From the NCBI RefSeq assembly GCF_004124275.1, contig NZ_CP027218.1:4733001-4797000 (forward strand): a stretch of DNA of 64,000 bases, given 5' to 3'. The notes under the pieces were generated by a model, which had not been told where the DNA came from, did not search any database, and worked only from the letters and a program-made list of their open reading frames with translations. Positions 33,725 to 42,609 of this stretch are shown piece after piece. The DNA comes from Pseudomonas sp. DTU12.3 (GTDB lineage: Bacteria; Pseudomonadota; Gammaproteobacteria; Pseudomonadales; Pseudomonadaceae). A program made the translations under genes and the position numbers. Positions within the stretch are counted from its first letter, which is position 1. Every line of letters starts with the position of its first letter.

Positions 33725-34735
33725 TTAAGGCAAAAGCCGATCCGGCAGCAGGCGCATCAACTGTGTGTCGAACCAGGCCACGAAGGCCGGCGACGGCACG
33801 GCATCGACCGCCAGATACCACCAGTCGGCAGCAGCGAAGGCACGGCACTTCACCGCGTCCTTTTCGGTCATCACCAACGGCAACGACGGTGTGAAATTCA
33901 AGGCCTGCACGCTGTATTCGGCGTGGTCGGCAAACGCATGCGGGACTGCTCGCCAGTCTAGCGCTTCGAGGGTATTGAAGAAACGTTGCGGATTGCCGAT
34001 CCCGGCGACCGCGTGTACGGCCTGACCCGACGGAAAATGCTCGAGCGGCTGGCGCTCGCCACTGCGCAAATTGACCAGCGCGGTGGGTTGCAGGCGGAAA
34101 GCGAAGCCGTCGTCGCGGTCTTCAGTGGCACCGTTGAACAGTACGCCGTCGACGCTTTGCAGACGTTCGATCGGCTCACGCAACGGCCCGGCCGGCAGGC
34201 AGCGTTTGTTGCCGAGACCACGGGCGGCGTCGATCAGCACCAGCTCCAGATCCCGCGCCAGACGATAATGCTGCATACCGTCATCAGAGAGGATCAGATC
34301 CAGCGGTTCGCTGGCGAGCAAGGCTTTGACGGCGGCGCTGCGATCGGGGTCGATCATCAACGGCACGCCGGTGCGCTGGACGATCAGCAGCGGCTCGTCA
34401 CCAGCGATGTCAGCGGTTTGCTCGGCTTCAACGCGCCATGGCAATTGCGGCGGCTTGGCGCCGTAGCCACGACTGACCACACCGACGCGCAAACCGCTGC
34501 GTCGGCAGTGTTCGATCAGCCACAGAATCATCGGTGTCTTGCCGGTGCCGCCAACAGTGATGTTACCGACCACAATCAAAGGCACCGGTGGCTGATAGAT
34601 CTCACCCTCACCGTCGAGAAAACGCTGACGTTTGTTGACCACCACGCGGCGATACAACAGTTCCAGCGGCCGCAGCAGCGCCAGGGCCGGGTGCCCCTGA
34701 TACCACGCGGCGAGCAAACGATCGGCCAGGCTCAT
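33725..34735 (-). CDS. lpxK: Tetraacyldisaccharide 4'-kinase
   Basis: Inner-membrane-associated kinase phosphorylating the lipid A disaccharide precursor. 336 residues; Walker A VGNITVGGTGKTP, DDGMQHYRL and RNKR-type region GLGNKRCLPAGPLREP. Start overlaps exbD by 1 nt. Confidence 0.95.
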   Translation of the reverse strand: MSLADRLLAAWYQGHPALALLRPLELLYRRVVVNKRQRFLDGEGEIYQPPVPLIVVGNITVGGTGKTPMILWLIEHCRRSGLRVGVVSRGYGAKPPQLPWRVEAEQTADIAGDEPLLIVQRTGVPLMIDPDRSAAVKALLASEPLDLILSDDGMQHYRLARDLELVLIDAARGLGNKRCLPAGPLREPIERLQSVDGVLFNGATEDRDDGFAFRLQPTALVNLRSGERQPLEHFPSGQAVHAVAGIGNPQRFFNTLEALDWRAVPHAFADHAEYSVQALNFTPSLPLVMTEKDAVKCRAFAAADWWYLAVDAVPSPAFVAWFDTQLMRLLPDRLLP

Positions 34736-35163
34736 CAGGATTTCGGCGCCGCCTCAACCGTGGTCATGCGCAGATGGCTGAAACCGAGCTTGCCGGCCGC
34801 GTCCATGGCGGTGATCACTGATTGATGCTGAGTCTTGCCATCGGCACTGATCGACAACGGCATGTTGGTGTCACCGTTGGATTCTTTCTGCATCGCGTCC
34901 ATCAGGGTCGCCAGATCGTTTTTCGGCAGAACCTTGTTGTTCACCGAAAACACGCCTTCAGCGCTGATGGCCACGTCGATCTGCTTGAGTTGCTGATCTT
35001 CGGCCGGCGAGCCGCTGACCGCTTCCGGCAGATCAACGCGCAGCTGGGTTTCGCGGGTAAAAGTCGTGGTCACGACGAAAAACAGCAACAGGATAAACAC
35101 CACGTCGATCAGCGACGCGAGGTTGATGTCTATCGTTTCCCGAGGTTTGCGACGGAATTTCAC
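34735..35163 (-). CDS. exbD: ExbD/TolR-family biopolymer transport protein
   Basis: 142 residues, one N-terminal membrane helix (LASLIDVVFILLLFFVVTTTF) with the conserved Asp that conducts protons, and a periplasmic domain. Starts with GTG at 35163, overlapping the exbB stop. In Pseudomonas this copy is paired with lipid A genes and is not near tonB, so its client is uncertain. Confidence 0.9.
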   Translation of the reverse strand: MKFRRKPRETIDINLASLIDVVFILLLFFVVTTTFTRETQLRVDLPEAVSGSPAEDQQLKQIDVAISAEGVFSVNNKVLPKNDLATLMDAMQKESNGDTNMPLSISADGKTQHQSVITAMDAAGKLGFSHLRMTTVEAAPKS

Positions 35164-35795
35164 GCGCGCCCCTCGGTCAGGTCGACGTCACGGTCGCCCT
35201 GCACCACTTCAACCAGTTTGATCGCTTCCTGTTCCATGCCCACCACCAGCTCATCGATGCGGCGTTGCAGGAACCGATGGAAGAACACCGCTGGAATACC
35301 GACCATCAGGCCTGCAGCGGTGGTAATCAGTGCCTTGGAGATACCACCGGCCAAAACCGAAGCGTTGGTGGTCATGCCGGAACCGGTGAAGGCGCTGAAA
35401 ATATCGATCATGCCCAGCACGGTGCCGAGCAGTCCGAGCAACGGCGACATGGCGGCGATGGTGCCCAGCGCGCTGACGTAGCGCTCGAGTTCATGAATCA
35501 CCCGCGCGGCGGCCTCTTCAATGCACTCTTTCATGATCTCGCGACCATGCTTGGAGTTGGCCAGACCGGCGGCGAGGATTTCCCCCAGCGGCGAGTTGGC
35601 GCGCAATTCCTTGAGTTTTTCTTTATTGAGCTGTTTGTCCTTGATCCAGACCCAGACCTGACCCAACAGGTGCTCGGGGGTGACGCGACTGGCGCGCAGG
35701 GTCCACAGGCGTTCGGCGACAATCGCCATCGCCGCGATGGAACTCAGAATGATCGGCAACATCATCCAGCCGCCGGATTTGACCAATTCCCACAC
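35160..35795 (-). CDS. exbB: ExbB/TolQ-family proton channel protein
   Basis: 211 residues with three membrane helices: near the N-terminus (GGWMMLPIILSSIAAMAIVA), then LGTIAAMSPLLGLLGTVLGM and ISKALITTAAGLMVGIPAVF, the MotA/TolQ/ExbB signature. The likely start is GTG at 35795 with GAGGGG 9 nt upstream; the reading to 35954 adds non-homologous sequence. First gene of the envelope operon. Confidence 0.88.
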   Translation of the reverse strand: MWELVKSGGWMMLPIILSSIAAMAIVAERLWTLRASRVTPEHLLGQVWVWIKDKQLNKEKLKELRANSPLGEILAAGLANSKHGREIMKECIEEAAARVIHELERYVSALGTIAAMSPLLGLLGTVLGMIDIFSAFTGSGMTTNASVLAGGISKALITTAAGLMVGIPAVFFHRFLQRRIDELVVGMEQEAIKLVEVVQGDRDVDLTEGRA

Positions 35796-35896
35796 AGTGA
35801 CAGTCCCCTCGAAAAAGTGCGCCACTTTACCATACCGGTCAGCGATTAAGACCCGCCGCCCCGACGACCGTGACGGGGTATTCGCCGGCGCCCCGA

Positions 35897-38131
35897 TCAA
35901 CGGGCGACTGCGGGCGGATCTCGCCAGAAACGCCGCTGTTGACGCATCGTCCACGGCGGTTTGAAGCGGCCCAATTGCAGATGAATGGCGCCTTGTTCAG
36001 CGCTGTCATAAATGCGCAGACCCTGTTTGCGATAACGCGCGAGCACGGTCGGGTGCGGATGGCCGAAGGAGTTGCCGTGGCCCCGGGAAATCAGCACCGA
36101 CTCGGGCTGCAACGTTTTCAGCAGGGCCATGGATGAAGAGCTGCGGCTGCCATGATGCGGCGATTGCAACCATTGCGTCGGCACCGCCAGCGGGCTGTCG
36201 AGCAGGCTACGTTCCGCGTGGGTATCGATGTCGCCGGTCAGCAGGATGCGCTCGCCATTGGCTTCGATCTGCAATACGCAAGAACGCTGATTGCTGTCCT
36301 CGGCATCCGACCATTGCCAGAGCTGAAAATGGACGCCGTCCCATTGCCATTGCCGGCCGGTTTCACACTCTTCGGCACGCAATGCGGCGGGCAATCCCGG
36401 AGGATCGCCGCTGACCACCCGACGCAGGTTGATCCCGCGCATCAGCACCAGCGCGCCTCCGGCATGATCGGCGTCCGCGTGGCTGAGCAACATCAGATCA
36501 AGTTTTGCCACGCCCAGCTTGTGCAAGGCTGGCAATACCACGCGCTCGCCGAGGTCGAACTCGCCAAAGCGCGGGCCTGCGTCGTAGAGCACGGTGTGAT
36601 GACGGGTACGGATCAGGATCGCCAAGCCCTGGCCGACATCGAGTTGCCAGATGTCGGCCATTCCTTCGGCGAGCCGTTCGCGCGGCGGCATCAGCAGGAT
36701 CAGCAGCAACGGCCAGCCCAATACACGCATCGGCACACCGCGCGGCAACAGCAACAGCAAGGCGCCGAGACTGCCCAGCGCCCAGACCCACACCGGCAAT
36801 GACGGACCAATCCAAGCGGGCCATTGCCCGGCGATCACAGCCAGGCCGCGAAACAGCCAATCGACTAAGCCACCGGCCAGCCACAACAAGCCTTCGCCGA
36901 CATAAGGCACCGGCAACAACAGCGTCCCGAGCAATGCCGGAGGCAGTACCACGAGACTGACCCAAGGCACCGCGAAAAGATTGGCCAGCGGTCCGCTCAC
37001 GCTGATCGGCAAATTCAGCGCCAGCAACACCGGGCACAGGCCGATCGCAATCAACCATTGCGCCCGCGTCCAGGTCTGCCACCAGCGCCACGCGCCCAGC
37101 CGCGCGCCAAACGTAAAAATCAGCACCGCCACCGCAGCGAAGGACAACCAGAAGCCGGGACGCAGACTCGCCAGCGGATCGAACAGCAGCACCGCGTTGA
37201 ATGCGAGCAACAATGGCCACCACGCACCGAGATGGCGAAAACGCAGACGCCACAGCAGCACCAGCGCGACCATCACGCAGGCGCGCTGCACCGGCACGTC
37301 GAACCCGGCGAGCAATCCGTAACCGAGCGCTGCCGCCAATGCCAGACCACAGGCCCACGGCAGCCAGGGCCAACGCAATGGCCATATTCCTAGGCGCGCC
37401 AGCCCGGCAATCAATCCGTACATCAGCGCCGCCAGCAAACCGATGTGCTGGCCGGAAATAACCAGCAAATGCACAGTGCCGGTGTCCTGCAGAACTTGCC
37501 AGTCTTCGCGACTGAGGCCCGAACCGTCCCCCAGCACCAGCGCGGCCAGTGCGCCGCCGCGCCCTTGCGCATCCACCTCAAGCAAGCGCTGCCGGATGCT
37601 GTCCCGCCAGGCGCCGCGAGCCGGCGCCAGACGCTGGCCATCCTTGATCGTCCCGGTCGCACCGATGCGTTGCGCCAACAGCCACGCTTCATAATCGAAG
37701 GCGTCCGGATTGAGCAAACCCACGGGACGTTTCAGCTTCACCGCCAGTCGCCAACGCTCGCCGCTGTTGACCGCAGGCCCGGCGTACCACGCCAGACGCA
37801 TTAATCTCGGCAGCTTGTCGTGACGCGAGCGTGCATCAGCCAACTCGAAACGCACCACGCCGTCGCCGTTCTGCGGCAGCCCGACCACTCGTCCTTCCAG
37901 CCAACGGGTCTCGCCATCCAGTGCGACGGGCAAACTATCGTCCAGCGCCCACTGCGCGCTGACGCACGTCCACGTCAAACCAAACAACAGAAAGGCCAAT
38001 GGATAGCTGCGAAATTGCAGCACCAGCAAACCTGCGACCGGCAACGCCAGCATCAACCAGACCGGCGGTAAGGCCGGCATAAAAACCGGGGCCAGCAAAC
38101 CGACTGCCAGCGCCATCATCCCTGTGCGCAT
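35897..38131 (-). CDS. comEC: ComEC/Rec2-type DNA uptake channel
   Basis: 744-residue inner-membrane protein. An N-terminal DUF4131 region with helices and periplasmic domain, a multi-helix Competence domain (VHLLVISGQHIGLLAALMYG), and a C-terminal metallo-beta-lactamase domain with LLSHADADHAGG, LLTGDI and SPHHGSRSSS. It moves single-stranded DNA across the inner membrane; the hydrolase domain may degrade the other strand. The ATG at 38131 follows AAGGA at 7 nt. Intact here, though competence itself is not shown. Confidence 0.92.
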   Translation of the reverse strand: MRTGMMALAVGLLAPVFMPALPPVWLMLALPVAGLLVLQFRSYPLAFLLFGLTWTCVSAQWALDDSLPVALDGETRWLEGRVVGLPQNGDGVVRFELADARSRHDKLPRLMRLAWYAGPAVNSGERWRLAVKLKRPVGLLNPDAFDYEAWLLAQRIGATGTIKDGQRLAPARGAWRDSIRQRLLEVDAQGRGGALAALVLGDGSGLSREDWQVLQDTGTVHLLVISGQHIGLLAALMYGLIAGLARLGIWPLRWPWLPWACGLALAAALGYGLLAGFDVPVQRACVMVALVLLWRLRFRHLGAWWPLLLAFNAVLLFDPLASLRPGFWLSFAAVAVLIFTFGARLGAWRWWQTWTRAQWLIAIGLCPVLLALNLPISVSGPLANLFAVPWVSLVVLPPALLGTLLLPVPYVGEGLLWLAGGLVDWLFRGLAVIAGQWPAWIGPSLPVWVWALGSLGALLLLLPRGVPMRVLGWPLLLILLMPPRERLAEGMADIWQLDVGQGLAILIRTRHHTVLYDAGPRFGEFDLGERVVLPALHKLGVAKLDLMLLSHADADHAGGALVLMRGINLRRVVSGDPPGLPAALRAEECETGRQWQWDGVHFQLWQWSDAEDSNQRSCVLQIEANGERILLTGDIDTHAERSLLDSPLAVPTQWLQSPHHGSRSSSSMALLKTLQPESVLISRGHGNSFGHPHPTVLARYRKQGLRIYDSAEQGAIHLQLGRFKPPWTMRQQRRFWRDPPAVAR

Positions 38132-38266
38132 AAGCCCGTCCTTGAGAGTCCCGCACTTAGGCATAGCGGGTGTTCGGCAGGAGCGTCGTCAACAATTGTC
38201 ACAAAGTCTGAATGGGCCGCTCGTAGAATCCAGACATACTGCCGCCTTAACCGACCGAGAAGCCTT

Positions 38267-38785
38267 ATGCCCCGGCGCTTATTCAAACGTTACATGCCCG
38301 ACCCGACGAGCATCAGGGAACACAAATCCTTACGCTTTCTCGGCAAGTTGCTGCATGACCCGAACCTCTGGCACCTCAATCGCCACTCGGTCGCGCGGGC
38401 GATGGCGGTTGGCCTGTTTGCCGCGTTCCTGCCGATTCCCGCGCAGATGCTGGTGGCTGCAGCGCTGGCCATCACGGTGCGGGGGAACATGCCGATTGCC
38501 GTCAGCCTGGTCTGGCTGACCAACCCGATCACCATGCCGGCGGTATTCTTTTGCACCTATCAGGCCGGGGCGTGGTTGATGGATGTACCCGCGAGGCATC
38601 TGCCCGATGAGTTGACCTGGGAATGGATCAGCAGTCAGCTGTCGACGCTGTGGCAGCCGTTTTTGCTCGGTTCGGTGGTGTGCGGCCTGGTACTCGGTGC
38701 GCTGGCCTACTTCGTGGTGATGATGTATTGGCGCTGGTGGGTGGCGCGGCAGTGGGCGCGGCGCAAGAAAAACCGAAAGCCCTGA
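38267..38785 (+). CDS. DUF2062 membrane protein
   Basis: 172 residues. Basic N-terminus (MPRRLFKRYMPDP), then hydrophobic segments AVGLFAAFLPIPAQMLVAAALAI and FLLGSVVCGLVLGALAYFVVMMYW with the family motif WLTNPITMPAVF. Divergent from comEC, followed by a strong terminator. The function is not established. Confidence 0.9.
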   Translation: MPRRLFKRYMPDPTSIREHKSLRFLGKLLHDPNLWHLNRHSVARAMAVGLFAAFLPIPAQMLVAAALAITVRGNMPIAVSLVWLTNPITMPAVFFCTYQAGAWLMDVPARHLPDELTWEWISSQLSTLWQPFLLGSVVCGLVLGALAYFVVMMYWRWWVARQWARRKKNRKP

Positions 38786-38788
38786 ACG

Positions 38789-38819
38789 CAAAACGGCCTC
38801 CGCAAGGGAGGCCGTTTTG
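38789..38819 (+). terminator. Terminator after the DUF2062 gene
   Basis: CAAAACGGCCTCC pairs with GGGAGGCCGTTTTG across a short GCAA loop, followed by T-rich sequence. Confidence 0.88.
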
Positions 38820-38830
38820 TTTTGTGGCGT

Positions 38831-38895
38831 CTGCATTCGCGAGCAGGCTCGCTCCCACAGAAGATCTTCAGCACAACATAGATCTAATGTGGGAG
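38831..38895. repeat. REPIN interrupted by the IS110-family element (left part; remainder at 40074-40092)
   Basis: One complete REP (GCATTCGCGAGCAGGCTCGC...) and a spacer, then the first half of the inverted REP ending GTGGGAG at 38895. The missing half, CGAGCCTGCTCGCGAAG, resumes at 40074 after the insertion. Joining the two restores a standard REP. Confidence 0.9.
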
Positions 38896-38918
38896 ATTCT
38901 ATGGTTGAGGGGAAGCCC

Positions 38919-39866
38919 TCAACCTCCCTTCGGCTGGTATTCGCTTTGCCCCTTCAGCAGCGCGAATACGACTCGCGCAAGCTTGCGAGCCAATATCACC
39001 AGCGCCTGTGTCGTACTGAACCCACGGTTTCTTTGCTCCTCGTAGAAGCTTTTCCAAGCCGGTGTACGGCTGGCCGACATGGCTGCGTTATGGAGCAGTC
39101 GCCGGGCCTCTGGGTCTCCGCGTTTGGTCAGGCTCCGGCGACCGTCCTTTTGTCCTGACTGCGACACGCGCAAATCCATCCCCAAAAACGCAATAAATGC
39201 ATCCGCGTTTTTGAAGTCGCCCCGCTGAAATGTTGCGATCAAACGGGCTCCGGTCAAAAAACCAATACCTTCAACTTTTGTGCAGCGCTTCAGATCTGCG
39301 AGCAGCCCAGCCTCTTTTAATTGATCGTTGATCATCTTCTCGACCAATGTTTCGAGCCTCTGCATTGAGGCCACTTGCTCAGCAAACGCGCTTTTGAGCA
39401 GCGGTTCATTCGCCCAGCTTTGCACCAGACCAACCCGTGCCTGAACCAGCGCTGCACGACGGCGGAAAAGGCTCAGAAGGCGGCGATATAAAGGCGATGG
39501 CGGGATCCAAGGATGAAGCTCTTCGTATTCGTTTTTTAGATAACGAGCGAGCAGCTTGGCGTCCAGCGCATCGGTTTTGGCGCGAACTTTCACCCCTATT
39601 CGGTAATGACTCAACGCGTAGCCATCGACCATGTAAATCGTGCACCCGGCTTCATGGGCCAGATCGGCGAACGCCAGGTGATAGATGTTGGTCGATTCGA
39701 TAGCCAAATCAACAGGTGCAGGCAAGGCTTTCAGCCATTTTTTGATGGCTGTCTTGTCATTGGAAATAGTCTCGAGCAGATCCAGCTCGGCCTGATAGAT
39801 GACCAGTTCATTCTTGGCGACATCCACGCCCACAATAGGCTTTACGACAGAAACCGGCATTGCCAT
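38919..39866 (-). CDS. IS110-family transposase (DEDD recombinase)
   Basis: 315 residues from ATG 39866 (MAMPVSVVKPIVGVDVAKNE). N-terminal RuvC-like DEDD domain: Asp in GVDVAKNELV, Glu in AIESTNIYHLA, and two Asp in KTDALDAKLLARYL. A coiled-coil middle precedes the C-terminal Tnp20 domain (KVEGIGFLTGARLIA) with the candidate nucleophilic Ser in RVSQSGQKDGRRSL. The reading to 39956 extends into the non-coding end and is rejected. Intact, so the element may be active. Confidence 0.92.
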   Translation of the reverse strand: MAMPVSVVKPIVGVDVAKNELVIYQAELDLLETISNDKTAIKKWLKALPAPVDLAIESTNIYHLAFADLAHEAGCTIYMVDGYALSHYRIGVKVRAKTDALDAKLLARYLKNEYEELHPWIPPSPLYRRLLSLFRRRAALVQARVGLVQSWANEPLLKSAFAEQVASMQRLETLVEKMINDQLKEAGLLADLKRCTKVEGIGFLTGARLIATFQRGDFKNADAFIAFLGMDLRVSQSGQKDGRRSLTKRGDPEARRLLHNAAMSASRTPAWKSFYEEQRNRGFSTTQALVILARKLARVVFALLKGQSEYQPKGG

Positions 39867-39904
39867 TGAACATCCCCCGAGATATGGTTTTGAACACTTG
39901 AAGG

Positions 39905-40055
39905 GCTCACCCAGGGGCGCAGGCTTGTTCCTATCGTCGGTCCTGGCCAGATGCATTCTTTATCGGCGCTTGGGTGAAAGGAGGAGGGGCGAAATCTCCC
40001 ACGGATCTGTACTGCGTCAACAGTCAGAATCTGGCTTTGTCCCTCCTCCTCCCTT
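39905..40055 (-). ncRNA. Putative bridge (guide) RNA of the IS110 element
   Basis: Non-coding region upstream of the transposase, read on the minus strand. Loop 1: stem AGGAGGAGGG (40041-40050) with CCCTCCTCCT (39979-39988), left strand ACAAAGCCAG, an apical hairpin (40004-40031) and right strand with GTGGGAG (39996-40002). Loop 2: stem TCACCCA/TGGGTGA (39971-39977 with 39907-39913), with AGAAT on the left and ACAAG on the right. Loop 1 matches the REP target, loop 2 the element's own ends. Ends of the RNA are estimated. Confidence 0.65.
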
Positions 40056-40109
40056 CAAGTCCCAGCATACAAGCGAGCCTGCTCGCGAAGAAGTCGACGC
40101 GGTTTTGGA

Positions 40110-40889
40110 TCAGGTACGCATCCCGCGCCCACTCACCAGCAGCCGTGCACAACCGAGATACAGCACCACCGTCGCCACCAGCATGAAGGTGATCGCAATG
40201 CCGATCTTGATATCCGACACACCGAGAATGCCGTAGCGGAAAGCGTTGACCATGTGCAATACCGGGTTGGCCAGCGACACGGTCTGCCAGAACGGTGGCA
40301 GCAAGGTGATCGAGTAGAACACGCCACCCAGGTACGTCAGCGGGGTCAACACGAACGTCGGGATGATCGAGATATCATCGAAATTGCGCGCAAACACCGC
40401 GTTGATGAAGCCCAGCAACGAGAAAATCGTCGCCGTCAGCACCACTACCAGAATGGTCACACCGAGGTGATGCACCTGCAAATCGGTGAAGAACATCGAC
40501 AGAATCGTCACGATCACGCCGACCATCAAACCGCGCAGCACGCCGCCACAGGTGTAGCCGATCAGAATCGTGTGCGGCGACACCGGCGAGACCATCAACT
40601 CTTCGATAGAACGCTGGAACTTGCTGCCGAAGAAACTCGAGACCACGTTGCCGTAGGAGTTGGTGATCACCGACATCATGATCAGCCCCGGCACGATGTA
40701 CTGCATGTAGGTGAAGCCACCCATGTCGCCGATCTGCCGACCGATCAGGTTACCGAAAATCACGAAGTACAGAACCATGGTGATCGCCGGCGGCAGCAGG
40801 GTCTGCGGCCAGATCCGCGTGAAGCGTTTGACCTCGCGGTAAACAATGGTCTGCAGGGCGACGAGGTTGGGACGGAATTCGGAACTCAT
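40110..40889 (-). CDS. ABC-2 type exporter permease (YadH-like)
   Basis: 259 residues with six predicted membrane segments (e.g. ALVVYFVIFGN-type region LPPAITMVLYFVIFGNLIG; LLGFINAVF; TFMLVATVVLYLGCARLLV) and the ABC-2 motif YLGGVFYSITLLPPFWQ. Pairs with the ATPase gene, whose stop overlaps its start by 4 nt. The substrate of YadGH-type exporters is unknown. Confidence 0.9.
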   Translation of the reverse strand: MSSEFRPNLVALQTIVYREVKRFTRIWPQTLLPPAITMVLYFVIFGNLIGRQIGDMGGFTYMQYIVPGLIMMSVITNSYGNVVSSFFGSKFQRSIEELMVSPVSPHTILIGYTCGGVLRGLMVGVIVTILSMFFTDLQVHHLGVTILVVVLTATIFSLLGFINAVFARNFDDISIIPTFVLTPLTYLGGVFYSITLLPPFWQTVSLANPVLHMVNAFRYGILGVSDIKIGIAITFMLVATVVLYLGCARLLVSGRGMRT

Positions 40890-41818
40890 ACCGCCACCTT
40901 CGACAGATTTTTCTCCACCAGGGACACGAACAGCTCCTCGAGGCGATTGGTTTTGTTACGCAGGCTCAGCACTTCAATATTCTGCTGCGCCAACTGGGTG
41001 AACAACGCCGTGATGCCCATGGATTTGTCGACCTGGACTTCGAGGGTATGGCCATCGATCAACCGCGCAGGGTAGCCGAGCAATTGCGGCGTGGCGCTCA
41101 GGTCGTTTTTAAGGTCGAGCAAGAAGGTTTCCACGTGCAACTGGCCCAGCAATTGTTTCATGCTGGTGTTCTCGACGATGGTGCCGTGGTCGATGATGCC
41201 GATGTTGCGGCACAACTGCTCAGCCTCTTCCAGATAGTGCGTGGTGAGGATGATGGTGATGCCTTTCTGGTTCAGCTCGGTGAGGAACGTCCACATCGAA
41301 CGGCGTAGCTCGATGTCGACGCCTGCGGTCGGTTCATCGAGGATCAGCAGGCGCGGTTCATGTACCAACGCGCGGGCGATCATCAAGCGCCGCTTCATGC
41401 CGCCGGACAGCGAACGCGATGGCACGTCGCGCTTGTCCCACAAGCCCAGTTGGGTCAGGTACTGCTCGGCGCGTTCCTTGGCGATTTTCGCCGGAATGCC
41501 GTAGTAACCGGCCTGGGTCACGACGATGTCGAAGGTCTTTTCAAACTGGTTGAAGTTGAATTCCTGCGGCACCACGCCGATCGAGCGCTTGAGCTGCGCA
41601 GGATTCTTGTCCAGGTCATGACCGAAGATATTCACCGTGCCGCTGGTCTTGTTGACCAGGGTCGAGAGGATGCCGATGGTGGTGGATTTGCCGGCGCCGT
41701 TAGGGCCGAGCAAGGCGAAAAAGTCACCTTCGGCGACGTCCAGATCGATACCACTCAAGGCCTGGAACCCGTTGCCGTAGGTTTTGGTTAGCTGCCGGAT
41801 GGACAGAGCGGAACTCAT
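40886..41818 (-). CDS. ABC exporter ATP-binding protein (YadG-like)
   Basis: 310 residues. Walker A GPNGAGKSTT, Q-loop VPQEFNF, signature LSGGMKRRL, Walker B LLILDEPTAGVD and H-loop THYLEEAE. Very close in pattern to E. coli YadG, with a C-terminal extension typical of ABC-2 ATPases. The start at 41818 (MSSALSIRQLTKTYG) fits homologues, though no strong ribosome site is visible; an ATG 18 nt upstream is possible. Confidence 0.92.
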   Translation of the reverse strand: MSSALSIRQLTKTYGNGFQALSGIDLDVAEGDFFALLGPNGAGKSTTIGILSTLVNKTSGTVNIFGHDLDKNPAQLKRSIGVVPQEFNFNQFEKTFDIVVTQAGYYGIPAKIAKERAEQYLTQLGLWDKRDVPSRSLSGGMKRRLMIARALVHEPRLLILDEPTAGVDIELRRSMWTFLTELNQKGITIILTTHYLEEAEQLCRNIGIIDHGTIVENTSMKQLLGQLHVETFLLDLKNDLSATPQLLGYPARLIDGHTLEVQVDKSMGITALFTQLAQQNIEVLSLRNKTNRLEELFVSLVEKNLSKVAV

Positions 41819-41942
41819 ATCTGATTTACGCACCATTGAAGGGATAAAAGGAGACGGCGGCGATGAATCGAACCGCAGCGCAAGTGCGCAATGGTGCTTG
41901 CCGCCGCCGCACAAGTACAGTCAAGTGTGTCGATAGTAGGTA

Positions 41943-42566
41943 TTAAGTCAACGCGGTCATGACCGCTTTTTCGTAGGCCGGGCGTTGCTTCAGGCGCTCG
42001 TACCAGGCTTGCAGATGCGGTTGCGGCGCGCGCTCGATAGGCATCTCGAACCAGGCATAAATGAAACTGCCCAATGGAATGTCGCCCATGCCGATGTCTT
42101 GACCGGAGAGATACGCTTGGCTGACCAACGCCTCGTCGGCCATGCTCAGCAACTCGTTGCATTCCTTGATCGCGGCATTGATGGCCGGCCAGTCCTGCTT
42201 GTCTGCCGGCGTGCGCAGAACACCCCAGAATACGGTGCGGAACGGACCGGCAAAACTCGACGTGGTCCAGTCCATCCACTTGTCAGCGATGGCGCGGGCT
42301 TGCGGATCCGCCGGATACCAGGCGCTGTCGGGCGCATGTTTGGCCAGCAGGTAACGAACGATGGCATTCGATTCCCACAGCACGAAGCCGTCATCCTCGA
42401 TCACCGGCACCCGACCGTTCGGGTTCATCGCCCGGTACTCTGGCGTGTCGACTACACCGAAGGCGCCACCGGCATCGATCGCTTCGTAAGCCAGACCGAG
42501 CTCTTCGGCAGCCCACAACGGCTTCCTGACATTCGATGAGTTTTTCCGTCCCCAGATCTTCAGCAT
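41943..42566 (-). CDS. Glutathione S-transferase family protein
   Basis: 207 residues. N-terminal thioredoxin-like domain MLKIWGRKNSSNVRKPLWAAEELG with the candidate catalytic Ser, PNGRVPVIEDDGFVLWESNAIVRYL (cis-Pro and the Glu-Ser binding the glutathione gamma-Glu) and a helical C-terminal domain (GDIPLGSFIYAWF). The substrate is unknown. Confidence 0.9.
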   Translation of the reverse strand: MLKIWGRKNSSNVRKPLWAAEELGLAYEAIDAGGAFGVVDTPEYRAMNPNGRVPVIEDDGFVLWESNAIVRYLLAKHAPDSAWYPADPQARAIADKWMDWTTSSFAGPFRTVFWGVLRTPADKQDWPAINAAIKECNELLSMADEALVSQAYLSGQDIGMGDIPLGSFIYAWFEMPIERAPQPHLQAWYERLKQRPAYEKAVMTALT

Positions 42567-42609
42567 GACCGGCTCTTTTCAAATGAGTGGGCAGGCAGCA
42601 TACGCCGGA

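Larger units (their letters stand above)
38896..40073 (-). mobile_element. IS110-family insertion sequence inserted in a REP
   Basis: 1,178-bp element with no terminal inverted repeats, one transposase gene on the minus strand, a very short 3' end (23 bp) and a 207-bp 5' non-coding end. Both ends abut the dinucleotide AG on the plus strand (CT on the transposase strand), at 38894-38895 and 40072-40073. So the target core is CT, as for IS621. REP-targeting IS110 members are known in Pseudomonas. Exact ends carry a 2-bp ambiguity at the duplicated core. Confidence 0.88.

Noticed and set aside
39437..40236. Plus-strand ORFs within and beyond the IS element (39437-39703, 39606-39869, 39799-40236)
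   Set aside because: Antisense to the transposase or crossing the non-coding end and the REP junction; no domains.
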